From: Petaurus breviceps papuanus | Taxonomy: Eukaryota > Chordata > Mammalia > Diprotodontia > Petauridae | Length of the DNA: 64,000 bases | NCBI GenBank assembly: GCA_028583685.1 | Contig: JAMXIF010001118.1 | Span: 5,600,366 to 5,664,365 of the forward strand | Reading direction: 5' to 3' | In this document: positions 35,297 to 47,361 of the stretch, piece after piece | Layout of the letters: each line of letters starts with the position of its first letter | Position numbering within the stretch: position 1 is the first letter of the stretch | Made by a program: the position numbers and the translations under genes | The notes under the pieces: model-generated | Seen by the model: the letters and a program-made list of their open reading frames with translations, nothing else | The model's database searches: none | What the model was told of the DNA's origin: nothing

Positions 35297-36685
35297 TATA
35301 GATGGGCAAGTTTGGAATTGGAAGTTTGGAATTTATGTTTCCTGGTTCCCCAGAGTCAACTCTACTGGGGAATGCCTGCTAGTCTCTTTCCTTATTTTCT
35401 TCTCAGAACCCCTGGGAGAAGGGGTATGGAGGAGAGGAAAATTGAACTCTATTAATTTAAAGAGCTACGACAAGGTTTTTTATAAAACATTTCTTAAGCC
35501 TTTTGAAGCAATAAAAAAATTCTTCCTGGGCTTTTCATTTATTTTGTATTTTGTAATTAATTACCAGCTGAAATATGTTTACAATGATATGTGTTGATTT
35601 AACTGCTTGACAGGAAAAAAAACTTAATAAATAAAGCAGCAATTAAAATTTTGCAAGTTAGTTTATCAGATTATGAATGATTATCTTTTAGCCCATAAGA
35701 ACTAAACAATCCTGATCCATTTAAACATTCATTTTGCATTAAGCTCTTTTCTTTTTCTCTTAACATCAAGCACATCATTTGTAAAAATCATAGATAATCT
35801 TGAACTAGAGAGTTGACCTTGTCTATTATTTTAATATTATGTCAGTTAATTTTGTTCAATGTGTTAAATTCTACCAGGGACTTAATATCCTTTCACTGAT
35901 AATGACTCTTTTTTTTCCAAAAGGGAAATATAATAAAAAAAATCTAATACTCATATTTAATCTTATAAAAAATTTAAAAATCATGATCCCATGATCTTTA
36001 TTACAATATTCCCTTTAATGTAAAAGTATATGTAAATGTAAAAGGTAATGACAATGATGAAATAAAATAGCAATTAATATTATCATTTCTGTAGCTTTCT
36101 TGGGCCATTTCCATTACTTCAGAAACATAAAATTGATAATTATTGTTTTCATTGTAAAATTAAAATAATACTATATAAAACATAAAATGTACATAATCTT
36201 TATGAAACATTACTAAAACCTTATTATATTTCTGAGAATAAATGAAGTTACAATGAATGTTATTATGTACTCTTCAGAAATACTATAAAAAGAAAGTGAC
36301 CAGATTTTATAGTACTAAAGTTATTTTTTGTCAATGAAAATATTACATTTGTCTTTATTTTAAAGATTATTTTATACTTTTTAAAATTTTTGTCATAGGT
36401 ATTTTTATGATCTACTCCCACCCAAATACCTTTGAAATATTCCTTTTAAAGAAAAGAAAATATATATAAAGTAAAATCAACACAGAGTAGCCCTGTCTGA
36501 CTGAGAGTAGAAAAGTGGGATTTATCATCTCTTTTTCAATCTTGAGACCGGTCATTATAATTAATCCATATCTGGTTGTCATTTAATGTTCCTTTAATTT
36601 CCATTATTTCAGTCCTTATATCTGTTGACCTCTTGGTTATGCATATTTAGAGTCAGAGATTCTTGGAGTTATTGAAAGGGACTTT
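35297..36685. other. AT-rich intronic stretch without recognised repeats
   Basis: Nearly 1.4 kb with no repeat that I recognise, in contrast to its surroundings. Could contain conserved non-coding sequence; nothing coding is seen. Confidence 0.4.
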
Positions 36686-36689
36686 AAAA

Positions 36690-38105
36690 AAAATTAGTTT
36701 ATTTACTTTTAGTCTATAACATTCATTTCCACAAGCTTTTGAATTCCAAATTTTCTCCCCCTCCTGAAGACAGCATGCAATTCTACATAAGCTCTCTATA
36801 TACATTCATATTAAATATATTTCACTTTATTTATGTTGCAAATAAGAATTATAACCGGTGGAATGAATCACAAGAAAGAAGAAACAAAACAAAACAAAAA
36901 GGAGAGAGAGCAAATAGTATGCTTCAATCTTTATTTGGACTCCATAATTATTTCTCTGGATGTGGACAGCATTTTCCATCATGAGTCTTGTGGAGTTGTC
37001 TTAGAAACTTGCATTGCCAAAAAGAACCAATTTTATCGAAGTTATTCATAGCACAATGTGACTGTAACTGTGTACACTGTTCTCCTGATTCTGTTCCCCT
37101 CACTCAGCATTAGTTCATATAAGTCTTTCCAGATTTTTCTGAAGTCTGTCTGCTCATCTTTTCTTATAGCACAATAGTATTGCATTACATTCATAGAAAT
37201 GGTATTGCAGGATTCAGGGTGTGCACATTTTTATAGCCCTTTGGGCATACTTCAAAATTCCTATCCAGAATGGCTGGATCAGTTCACAACTCTACCAACA
37301 ATACATTAGTGTTCCAATTTTCCCACATCTTCTCCAGCATTTGTCATTTGCCTGTTTTGTCATTTCAGCTAATCTGATTGGTGTGATGTGGTACCTAAGA
37401 GTTATTTTGATTTCCATTTCTCTAATCAATAGTGATTTAGAGCATTTTTCATATGTCTATATAAAGCTTTAATTTCTTCCTCTGAACTGTGCATACCCTT
37501 TGACCATTTATCAATTTGGGAATGACTTGTATTCTTGCTAATTTGACTCAGTTCTCTATACATATTAGAAATGAGGCCTTCATCAGAGACACTGGTTGTG
37601 CAAATTTGTTTACCAGTTTTCTGCTTCTCTCCTAATCTTGGTTGCATTGGATTTGCTTGTGCAAAAAAACTTTTCATTTTAATGTAATCAGAATTATCCA
37701 TTTTGCATTTCATAATGTTCTCTATTTGTTGTTTGGTCATAAATTCTTCCATTCTCCATAAATCTGACAGGTAAACTATTCTTTGCTCTCCCAGTTTGCT
37801 TATAGTATCAGCCTTTATATATAAGCCATTTACCCATTTGGAATTTATTTTGGTATGTTGTATAAGATATTGTTCTATGTCTAGTTTCTGACATGCTATT
37901 TTCCAGTTTACTCTCAAAAGTTTTTTTTTTCAAGTAGTGATTTCTTATCCCAGAAGCTAGAGTCTTTGGGTTTATCAAACAGTAGATTACTATAGTAATT
38001 GACTTTTCTTAGCCAGTAACAAGTAGTTTGATGATTGCTTTTTTATAACACAGTTTAAGATCTGGTATGACAAGGCCACCTTCCCTAGCATTTCTTTTCA
38101 CTGAT
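36690..38105 (-). mobile_element. 5'-truncated L1 (ORF2 C-terminus and 3' UTR)
   Basis: Reverse L1. The 3' UTR lies at 36690-37200 (tggacagcattttccatcat; tggagttgtcttagaaactt). The ORF2 tail is at 37215-38100, with the 163-codon frame at 37426-37917 reading LISNMYRELSQISKNT and NSDYIKMKSFFAQ, the L1 ORF2 C-terminal pattern. A piece between them (about 37200-37215) is missing, and small breaks follow. No A-tail duplication was resolved. Confidence 0.8.
37426..37917 (-). pseudogene. L1 ORF2 C-terminal fragment
   Basis: The longest open frame in the window (163 codons). It matches the region of L1 ORF2p after the RT domain (KLDIEQYLIQHTKINSKWVN; WRMEEFMTKQQIENIMKC). Open only by chance survival; RT and endonuclease lie outside. 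Confidence 0.85.
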
Positions 38106-38129
38106 CAATAGGGGCTTCTTTTTTTTTAA

Positions 38130-38400
38130 CTAGACACTCATAGTTTGGATAACTTTCCCTGAGTCAAAGCCAGTAGATATCAGAGGCAGGATTTGAATGC
38201 AGATCTTGATAACACTGAGGCCAGTTTCCTATATAGTATACCATTTACCCCCCTCTCATAAAATCATAGATTTGGAGCTAGAAGGGACTTTCACAGTCAT
38301 TTATTCCAATGTCTTCACTTTGAAAATGTGATAACTCAGGGCCAAAAAGGTGTTATTTTCCCAAAACCAAGTATACACTAAAGTCTTGTAACTCTGAATT
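38130..38400 (-). repeat. SINE and MIR-like fragments
   Basis: gcaggatttgaatgcagatct...agtataccatttac is a reversed SINE body. tcatagatttggagctagaagggactttcac...gaaaatgtgataactcagggcc at 38260-38350 is a forward MIR-like stretch. Boundaries are uncertain. Confidence 0.45.
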
Positions 38401-38454
38401 TAACATTATTCCTACTATTCCATGTATCCCTCTCCATTAGTTGAAACAAATCAT

Positions 38455-39217
38455 CTCATATTTCTATGTTCAACATTTCTTATGGCAAAATGTTAATCCA
38501 TTATGTTAACAGAACAAAATTTATTCAGTTATTCCCAAATGCATGGACATCCATTTTGTTTCCAATGTTTTTTTTTCCTTACCACAAAAAGGGATACAAT
38601 GAATATTTTGGCTCATGTTGGGCTTTTTTTTTCCTGTTCTTGACTTCTTTGCACTCAACTTGGTAGTCCTGGCCTCCTCAGAGGTTAAAAAGAAGTTCTC
38701 ACAGTCAAAATCATTGTTACCATCAAATGATTGAAGTAAAAAATGGAGAAAAGATATTAGTTTATAAATTGCAATAAAAGTATAAAAGGTCCATTACAAT
38801 CTGTGTTTTTCCTCATACTCTAAGGACCATGGGCTTAATCCATCTTCATATGAGATAACATTGGTAAAAAGCACTTAGAATAGTTCTGCCTCTATAACAG
38901 GATTTTTAAATATGTTTGTTCCATCAATCAAACTGACTTATACCTAAAACTTCCTATATGTGTTGCCTCCCCCATTAATATGTAGCTCTTTCTCTTAACC
39001 CCAAATGCCTTGCTTTTCCCCCTCAAAAAAAAAATAGGACTGTAGCTCTTGAAATCCAGGTCTGCCATGTTTTCTTTTTTGTATCTCAAGTGCTTAGCAT
39101 ACTGTGTTGTAATTAAAGTTTTTCTTCACTTATTAATTGGAGGCATATACCAAGCTATGGGATTGCTGTGTTAAAGGCTTGGAATATTTTAATGATTTTC
39201 ACACATAATTCCAAATG
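38455..39217 (-). repeat. Old L1 ORF2/3' UTR, first part
   Basis: aatttattcagttattccca, gcatggacatccattttgtttcc, ccacaaaaagggatacaatg and, after an unclear middle, taccaagctatgggattgctgtgttaaagg...cataattccaaat follow the reverse L1 ORF2 end. It resumes at 42101 after the nested element. Confidence 0.55.
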
Positions 39218-39470
39218 TTTTTATATTAATTTTTTGTCTTTTATTTTTTTAGATTACATCATTCATTTCCACAAGATTTAGAGTTACAAATCTTCTCACC
39301 ATTTTACCTCTACACACCACCCCAAAACAGCAATCCCACTGAATATCCCCTCCCCCAATCTGCTCTCTCCCATATCTTCCCCCATCCCCCCTCTAACTTT
39401 CCTGTAGGGCACAGTGGATCTCTATGCCACAGTGACTGTACATCTTATTTCCCAGTTACATGTGAAATTA

Positions 39471-39506
<36 letters not shown>

Positions 39507-42100
39507 CATACACACATATGCATATATATACATATTAAACATTTGATTTTAAAACTGAATTCCAGATTTTTTCCCATACTCCCTCATCACCCATACTTAC
39601 TGGGAAGATAAGCAATTCAATATAGGTTGTACATGTGTAGCTATGCAAAACATTTCCATAGTGGATACATTGTGAAAGACTGACTAAATTTTCCTTGATC
39701 CTATCCCATCCCCCACTTATTCTACTGTCTATTTGACCCCGTCCCTTTTCAAAAGTGGGAGCTTCCAACTTCCCTCCTCCCGAGCCTGCCTCCCTCCCAT
39801 CCCCTTCCCCCCTACTCTCCTGTAGGGTGAGGTATGCTATTTAGTGTGTATGTCATTTCCTCCTGAAGCCATATTCAATGAGAATAAGGTTGATTCATTC
39901 TCTTTTACCTTCCTGTTCTTCCCCTCCATTATAACAGTTTCCCTTGCTTCTTCTACATGAGATAATTTACCCCATTCAGTCCCTCCCCATCTCCTCTCAT
40001 TATATTCCTCTTACCTCTTAATTTTACTTTTTAAGTATCATCCTTTCCCATTCAATTGGTGCTGTGATATCTATGTATACCTGTACGCATATACACACAC
40101 GTATTCATACGAACATATACCATCCTATATTGGCATAAATTTATATATGCATGTATACACACACATACACACACATTTCTATTCCCTTCAACTACTATCA
40201 TACTGACAAAAGTTTCATAAGTTACAATTTTGTTTTTCCATGTAGGAATGTAAATAGTTCAACTTTGATAAATCCCTTACGATCTCTTTTTCCTGTTTAC
40301 CCTCTCATGCTTCTCTTGCATCTTGTTTCTGAATGTCAAATTTTCTATTCCACTGTTTTTTTTTAAATCAAGAATGCTTTAAAGTCCTCTATTTCATTAA
40401 ATTACCATATTTTCCCCTGAAACATGATACTCACTTTTACTGAGAGGTGATTCTTGGTTTTAATCCCAGATCCTTTGACTCATGGAATACCATATTCCAA
40501 ACCCTTGTATCCCTCAGTGTAGAAGCAGGTAGATCCTGTGTTATCCTGCCTGTGTTTCCACAGTTTTCAAATTGTTTCTTCCTGGCTACTTATAATATTT
40601 TCTCCTTGATCTGGGAACTCCAGAACCTGGCTATGATATTCCTAGGAGTTTTCTTTTTGGGATCTTTTTCAGGAGGTGATTGGCAGATTATTTCAACTTG
40701 TATTTTGTCCTCTTGTTCTAAAACATCAGGGCAGTTTTCCTTGAGAATTTCTTGAAGGATGATTTCTAGGTTCTTTTTTTGATCATGGCTTTCAGGTAGT
40801 CCAATAATTTTTAAATTCTCTCTCCTGGATCTATTTTTCAGGTCAGTGGTTTTCCCAATGAGATATTTCACATTACCTTCTATTTTTTCATTTGTTTGGA
40901 TCTGTCTAATAGTATCTTGATTTCTCATAAAGTCACTAGCTTCCATTTGCTCCAATATAATTCTGCAGTAATCATTCTCTTCATTGAGCTTTTGAGATTC
41001 TTTTTCCATGTGGCAAATTTGGATTTTTAAGGCATTCTTCTCCTCATTGCCTTTTAGAGACTCTTTTGTCATTAGGGGTAGTCTATTTTTAATGTGTTAT
41101 TTTCTTCAATCAGATTGTTAACTCTCATTTCATAATTTGCTTGCATGGTTCTCTTTTCTCTTCCCAATATTTACTCCACTTCTCTTACTTGGTTGTCAAA
41201 ATCCTTTTTAAGCTCCTCTATGGTCTCTACCCAACTCATACTTTTCTTGAAGCTTTTAGTGCACGAGTCCTGACTTCACTATCTTCCTCCTGTTCCATGC
41301 TTTGAACTTTTTTGTCCCCAAAATAAGAGTCTAATGTCAGATTGCTCTGCTTGCTTTGCTTGCTCATGTTGCCACTCAATTACTTGACCTTTCAGCTTTT
41401 TTTTTTCCACAGTAGAACTCTGCTACCAGAGAAGACAGCTTTGTCCCCATGCCTGGGGTTTTTGCAGCTGTTGGAGGTATTAGTTGGGTGCCCTCTCTGA
41501 AGCCTCCACATGCTCTGGCAAACTGGTCATGCACCCCAGGACCTCCACCTTAGACAGCAATCCAGATACAATCAGGGTAAAGCAAGAGTTTTAACCCTGA
41601 GACTAGTTGCTTGGTCTCACTACAATCTGCAGTCCAGGAGTTCTGAAGCAGCCATGTGGCAGCGGCTGCACGTCCGTGGCACCTCAGCTGCTTCTCCCTT
41701 CAGGTGGTAAAAGCCAGACCTCATTTCTGAACTCCCAGTTCCTAAAGTCCACACTGCACTGACCTCTCACTTTGTCCTTAGCATCTGTATCTTAATAATT
41801 CTGGAAATCTCCATAGCTGTTGGTGATCTGAAGTCCCTCCAGCTGGTGGCTGGTTGTGGCCACCCTGAGCCTAAAACCTCAGGCTCACTTAGGACTTGGC
41901 TAAGCTCCTAGAGTGCTTTGCTGGCCCCTTCCTGCCAGTCTGCTGGACTGTCCTCAGTGGGAAATTATCTTCTCCCTGTCATTTTGTGAGTTCTGTAGCG
42001 CCAAAGTTGTTTAGAGTAATTTTTTACACAAATTGGTGGAGGTGGAAGCGGGAGCTATGCAGAAGTCCTATTTCTACTCCACCATCTTGACTCCACTGCT
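39218..42100 (-). mobile_element. Near full-length HAL1-type (ORF1-only) LINE
   Basis: About 2.88 kb, reverse. 5' end at about 42097 (agcagtggagtcaagatggt), 5' UTR to about 41310, ORF1 about 41300-40400, 3' UTR with an AT tract (39470-39515) and A-tail at 39218-39252. ORF1 keeps a 160-codon frame at 40590-41072: coiled coil, then RRM with ENLKIIGLPES, PEKDPKKKTPRNIIARFW and SSQIKEKIL. The C-terminal domain continues in degraded form (ITQDLPASTL). ORF2 is absent. The host L1 reads ttccaaat / ctccaaat across the junctions, giving only a short imperfect duplication. Same length and layout as the copy at 11771-14653. Confidence 0.82.
40590..41072 (-). pseudogene. HAL1-type ORF1p fragment
   Basis: 160 codons: heptad-like helical N-part (NEEKNALKIQICHMEKESQKL), then the RRM. 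It ends at a stop just after IKEKIL, where intact ORF1 proteins continue into the C-terminal domain. The part upstream is out of frame. Confidence 0.85.
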
Positions 42101-43770
42101 CCAAATAATTTGTAGAAGAATGGGATCAATTCACAACTCCACCAACAGTAGAGTAGTATTTATGTCTTGCTGAAAAATCTTTAACATTTATTATTTTCAT
42201 CTTTTATCATTTTTGTTCAGTAATATATGTGTGTGTGTGTTGTTAAGCCTCAGTTGAAAAAAAAATCAAAGTGATATAAAATATTTTTCATGTAGTTCTT
42301 GATGCTTTGTAGTTCTTTAGAATATTGTTCATTTTTTACCACTGGCGCCAGTCTAATTCTTTTGGGAACTTATATATCTTGAATATTAGACTTTTCTCTC
42401 AAAGGTATTTGATGCAAAGATTTTTTCCCTTCATAGTATCGCCTATGTTGGCTACGTTGTTTTTGTTCATGTATTTAAAAAAAAATACATGATATAATTT
42501 AAAAAATCTTTTGTGATCACCTTTATCTATCCTTTAGTTGCTTATGAATTGCCCCCTTAAACAAAGGTTTCAATGTTGTCTCATTCCATTTTCCACAATT
42601 TTAAAAGATATGAGCTTTATGTTTCAATAACACATTTATTTGGAATATATTAGGGTAGTTACTATATAATATGTTTTTTTCATATCTGGTTTGTGCAAAA
42701 TTGTTTTCCAGTTTTCCCAATAGTTTTTGTCAAGTGGAGTGGGAGATGGGGAATCTTCAGTTGTTTTTTTTTATTTAATTTATTAAATATTGGAAGGCTA
42801 TTTTTGATTGCTTCTGTATTTTTGTTAATCAGTTACAATGATGTTCTTTTCTATGATATAACTACTGTTAAAGAGTTTTAATAAATATTACTTATAATAT
42901 TGTTTGAGATCTAGTAATGTGATATTTTCTTAATACTTTATTGTTTCTCATAATTTCTTTGAAATTTCCAGCCATTTCATTCCTTCAAATAAATTTTGGT
43001 ATATGCATAGTTCTGTAATTTGAGTCAGTGGGAACTGGCTTAATTATAGCACTATCCCTGTAAATGATTTTTATGGTATCTTTTGAGAAGAAAGGTCAAA
43101 ACCAGGTCTTTTTGACTAAGGCTAGATCTCTGTATTTATTTTATATAAATATTTATAAATACAAATATAAATATTTATCATAATAAAAAGAATCAGTATT
43201 TTTGTTCATTTTTTTACAACTCATTCATAAACAAACCAAGAAACTATCTCTAATTATTCAAGTCTTCCTTTACTCTGTAAGAATGTTTTGTTATCCTCAT
43301 ATTACATTGCACCTTTCTAAGTCAATACTAAGCTATTTTGCACATTTTGCATTTTTAATGAAATTTCTCTGCTTTTTCTAATGAATTTGTTAGTTATACA
43401 CAGAAATTATGATTTTCATAAATTTATTTTTCAACTTGTTGTATTGTTAAAGCTATATATCATCTCAATTTCTCCAATGATTTTCAGGTTTTTTAAAGTA
43501 AAACATATAATCATCTTCAAACAGGAAACTTTGTTTCCTCTTCTTTGTTAATGTGTATTCCTTCAGTTTCTTTTCCTTATGTTTTTTTGTTTTTACTCTA
43601 TGAAATATTTATCCATATGTGTCAAATAACAATGAGATGGTGGGGATGTTTTATTTACCTTTCTTTACGTGGAAAGCTTCCAGTGAAGACTTATTCTATG
43701 TTGCTCCAAAAGCACACATACATTAAGTCAGTTGAAATTAGGAGACTGGATTTAGCTCAAGTTAAAGTGT
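42101..43770 (-). repeat. Old L1 ORF2 remnant, second part
   Basis: gggatcaattcacaactccaccaacagt continues the L1 left at 39217. Further on, tttggtttgtgcaaaattg-type and gttaatgtgtattccttcag...tggaaagcttccagtg stretches fit the reverse RT region of an old L1. The middle (42300-43450) is weakly matched. Confidence 0.5.
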
Positions 43771-44735
43771 GACTCCCACAATAAGCATTTTACAGAAAGT
43801 TGAACTGGATATCTTATGAGATACTAGAACTATTCAAGGAGATGTTGGGTTAACACCTGCCAGAAGTCCTTGAGATGGGAGTAGTCATGAACCAGATAAT
43901 TCCGATGGCTCCTCAGAATTCTAATGACCTATTATTTTCCACCTGTAATTGATAGGAATTATCTAAATATCTTATTAGCATTGTGTAAGGAATAACATCA
44001 TTTTAAAATTATCAAATCTACATCCGAATCAAAATACCCTCTGACAAATATTTTAAGAACAAAGGACTCATTTTCCTTCCACAACTGAATAAAAACAGAA
44101 ACACATTGATTTCAGTCAGAGCTTAAAACCAACCAAAGCAAACAAGTAGGAAAGAACCAAAAGCCTTGTTTTTTAATATTTATTTTATTGGTTTAAGACT
44201 CTCAGAAAAAAATGGAGAATAGAAATAATTATGTCTACCAAAATAAAATATCTGGGGCATCCTTTTTTGTTTTTATTATCATGATATACTATACATTTCT
44301 GCCCCAAATACTAGTTAATTAGTTTCTAATTTAGAAACAACAAAAACTCTTGCACCTGGAAACGCATATTAAAACATCAGTCTTTGTACCCTTTCTGGTC
44401 TAAATTCTGAAAATAGACAATGCTAATCAAGATATGTTCAGAAAAGTTAAAAGTATATTTTTACTTTAAAAGGTAAAATTTCCAAAGTAAAAGTGAAGTT
44501 TTAAAAGATATTTTAACAGAAATTCTATCATCCATATGTACCAATTTATGTTATTTTATAGTCATTGTTTTAGTAGACAAAGCAATACTTTCCATTTCAA
44601 TGATCTTCAATTAAAATTTCATCTTGTCTCTTACTTCTTTCCTAGTTTGAACTCTTTTATTTTGACCCTATGCTAAGTATTTTTCTAAGGTTAAAAAATG
44701 TGTTGCTCTCTTCCATATCCCATATCAATAAGCTA
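43771..44735. other. Unassigned intronic DNA
   Basis: Nothing recognised. Confidence 0.45.
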
Positions 44736-44739
44736 TCAT

Positions 44740-44850
44740 ATCATTATATATATATATATATACACATATATATATACACACACACATTATATAATTTTAC
44801 CTATTATACATAATTACATATATAAAATTTTATTATATATTGTCATTAGA
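44740..44850. repeat. TA/CA microsatellite block
   Basis: tatatatatata, tacacatatatat and acacacaca units, then AT-rich sequence. Confidence 0.85.
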
Positions 44851-45179
44851 TACAGTTAATTCAAGGTCATATTGAAGGCAGGAAGATTGAGTTTCAAGAC
44901 CTACCTCTGACACATAGTGATAAATTATCATGAAAAAGTTTCAGTAGACACAGCAACTTTCAAAAAATAAAATAACAAGTTAATGACAAACAAATGTGTA
45001 TCTATATTATAGAGAAGTTTCCCAATGGGAGTTCTCTAAATTGAGTAGATATTAAGGTCTAACTCCTATAAGGTATCATATTACATTAAAAATTATTGAG
45101 ATACCTGAAAAATCACAATTTCTCTCATTCTAGAGTTCTCTAAGTTTATATCAAGCTCATTTTCACTTTTTGATGTTTT

Positions 45180-45635
45180 TAATTTATTTTTTGTTACATT
45201 TTAACCTCTGAACTGCCTCCCTCACTCCCCACCATAGCACTAGAGGACACCATTTGACACAGATAGATACATAGATAGATGAATGGATGTATACGTGCAT
45301 GTGTATATACATACATGTGTGTATATATCTGTATGTGGATGTGTGTGTGTATATACATATATAATACATGCATATACTTCTATTCCTTATTAGTTCTTTC
45401 TCTGGAAGTGGATAGTATCTCTCTTCATAGGCCCTTTGTAGTTGATTTAAGTATTTATAATACTCAGAATAATCTATGTGTTCACAGTTGTTCTTTGAAC
45501 AATATTGCTGTATAGAATATTCTCTCATCTCTGCTCATTTCATTCTTAATTATTTCACACGAGTCTTTATATGTTTCCTTAAAATCAAATAACTCGTCAT
45601 TTCTTATAGGATACTAGTATTCCATCATATATAAA
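45180..45635 (-). repeat. L1 3' UTR fragment
   Basis: Reverse 3' UTR: cctccctcactccccaccat, a TA/TG block at 45262-45375, tctggaagtggatagtatctctcttc, and ttctcatctctgctcatttcattc. Truncated near 45635 where another L1 3' end starts. Confidence 0.65.
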
Positions 45636-45848
45636 GTTCAAAGGAACAAAATATGATACAATTTATTTTTAATGTTTTTATCTGTATTCAGATTACACCA
45701 TTTCTTTCTCTGAGAAAGGATAGAATTTTTCACTATAAATACTTCAGAGTTGCTTTGGATCATTGTATTGTTGAGAATAGCTAAGTCATTAATAGTTGAT
45801 CATCTTACAATATTACTGTTATTGTGTACAATTTTCTCCTGGTTCTGC

Positions 45849-46031
45849 ACAAATTTAAAGAATCCACCCCAAATATTCACATGGACTATGTGTGCCCCAC
45901 ATGTGGTAAAACATTCCAAGCTCATATTGATCTGATCAGCCACAAATGGACATACTGAAATATGACTCTAGCACAGTGATGTCACTTTGGTACCCTTAGA
46001 GAATAAAGGATAACTACCAATCAACCAACTT
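45849..46031 (+). repeat. Short retroposon 3' end with C2H2-like coding scrap
   Basis: 183 bp that splits the L1 (ggttctgc / tttctactcatttc). The plus frame reads YVCPTCGKTFQAHIDLISHK then stops, a C2H2 finger with C-x2-C, F, L and the first H; the second H is replaced. The 3' part (gatgtcactttggtaccctt agagaataaaggataac) resembles the tails of RTE-mobilised marsupial retroposons and ends in caaccaac. I recall this finger-plus-tail arrangement from marsupial repeats, probably RTE-clade. Duplication at the ends is weak (ttctgc/ttctac). Confidence 0.5.
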
Positions 46032-46433
46032 GTTTCTACTCATTTCATTTTGCATCAGTATATGTCTCTCCAGGTTTTTTTCTGAGAGCATCCAGCTCAG
46101 GATTTCTTATATTACAATAGTGTTCCATCACAATCATATGCCACAAATTGTTCAGCCATTTCCAAATTGATGGGCATACCCTCAGATTCCAATTCTTTGC
46201 CACCAGAAAAAAAACTGCTATAAATATTTGGGCATAGTTTCAAATTGCTCTACGTAATAACTGAATAATGTCACAACTACAACAACAGTGCATTCATTAC
46301 TATCTCAATTTTCTCACATCCCCTCCAACATTTATCATTGTTCTTTTCTATCCTATAAGCCAATCTAATAGGTCTCAAGTAGTGCCTCAGTATTGTTCTA
46401 ATTTGCATTTCTTCAATCAATAGTGAATTAGAG

Positions 46434-46590
46434 GGGTGGCTAAAGTGACACAGTGAGTAAGAGTGCTGGCCCCAGAGTTGGGAGACCCCGGATCAGTTCT
46501 GGCCTCAGATACTTAACACCCACATAAAAAAAAAAAAACTAGCTGTGTAACCTTGAGCAAGTTACTTAATCCCAATTGCTTTTTTAAAAA
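46434..46590 (+). repeat. WSINE-like SINE with target-site duplication
   Basis: gggtggctaaagtgacacagtgagtaagag, ggcctcagatacttaacacc, gtgtaaccttgagcaagtta. Flanked by agtgaattagag (46422-46433) and agtgatttagag (46591-46602). Confidence 0.88.
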
Positions 46591-46789
46591 AGTGATTTAG
46601 AGGGTTTTTTAATATACTGAGGTTATAAATATCATTGATTACTTCATCTGTAAACTGGCTATTCATATTATTTGATCATGTGTCAACAGGGGAACGCTCT
46701 TATTTTTATAAAATTTATTTATATCTCTAGATACTTGAGTGATGAGATCTTTATCAGAGAAACTTGTTTAAATTTTTTATGGTTATGAT

Positions 46790-47321
46790 TGATAATTGTA
46801 TTTCCCTCCATCTTATTCCCCTTCTGTTTATTTTATTTTCTGTCTCATTTCAAACTGTCCCTCATGAAAGTATTTTGCTTCTGAGTGTTGGCTCCTCAAA
46901 TCAACCTTCCCTTCCATGAGTAGCCCCTCCCCACACACACACACACTTCTCACATCCTCTTCCCCTCGAACTTTACTGTAGGGTAAGACAGATTTCTATA
47001 CACAACTGAGTGTGCATGTTATTCCCTCTGAGCCAATTCCAATGAAAATGAGGTTCAAGCATTCCCCACCACCTACGCCATCTTCTTCTCTACTATAATA
47101 GATCTTTCTTGCCTCTTTTATATGATGCAATTTACCACATTCTATCTCTCCTTTTCCCTTTCTCCCAGTGCATTCTTCTTCCTCACCCCTTAATCTTATT
47201 TTTTGGAAAAATCATTGCATTACTTTCAACTCATACTTGTGTGTGTGTGTGTGTGTGTGCATATACTATACCATATATGTGTGTGTGTGCTATATATTTG
47301 TTTGTGTATATACATTTACTA

Positions 47322-47361
<40 letters not shown>

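Larger units (their letters stand above)
45650..46790 (-). mobile_element. L1 3' UTR and ORF2 C-terminal end with two insertions
   Basis: Reverse L1: tttggatcattgtattgttgagaatagc, tgttcagccatttccaaattg, then the ORF2 end (aatttgcatttcttcaatcaatag). It is interrupted at 45849-46031 by a zinc-finger-like retroposon and at 46434-46590 by a SINE. Upstream it meets the ORF1-bearing segment at about 46790. Confidence 0.75.
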
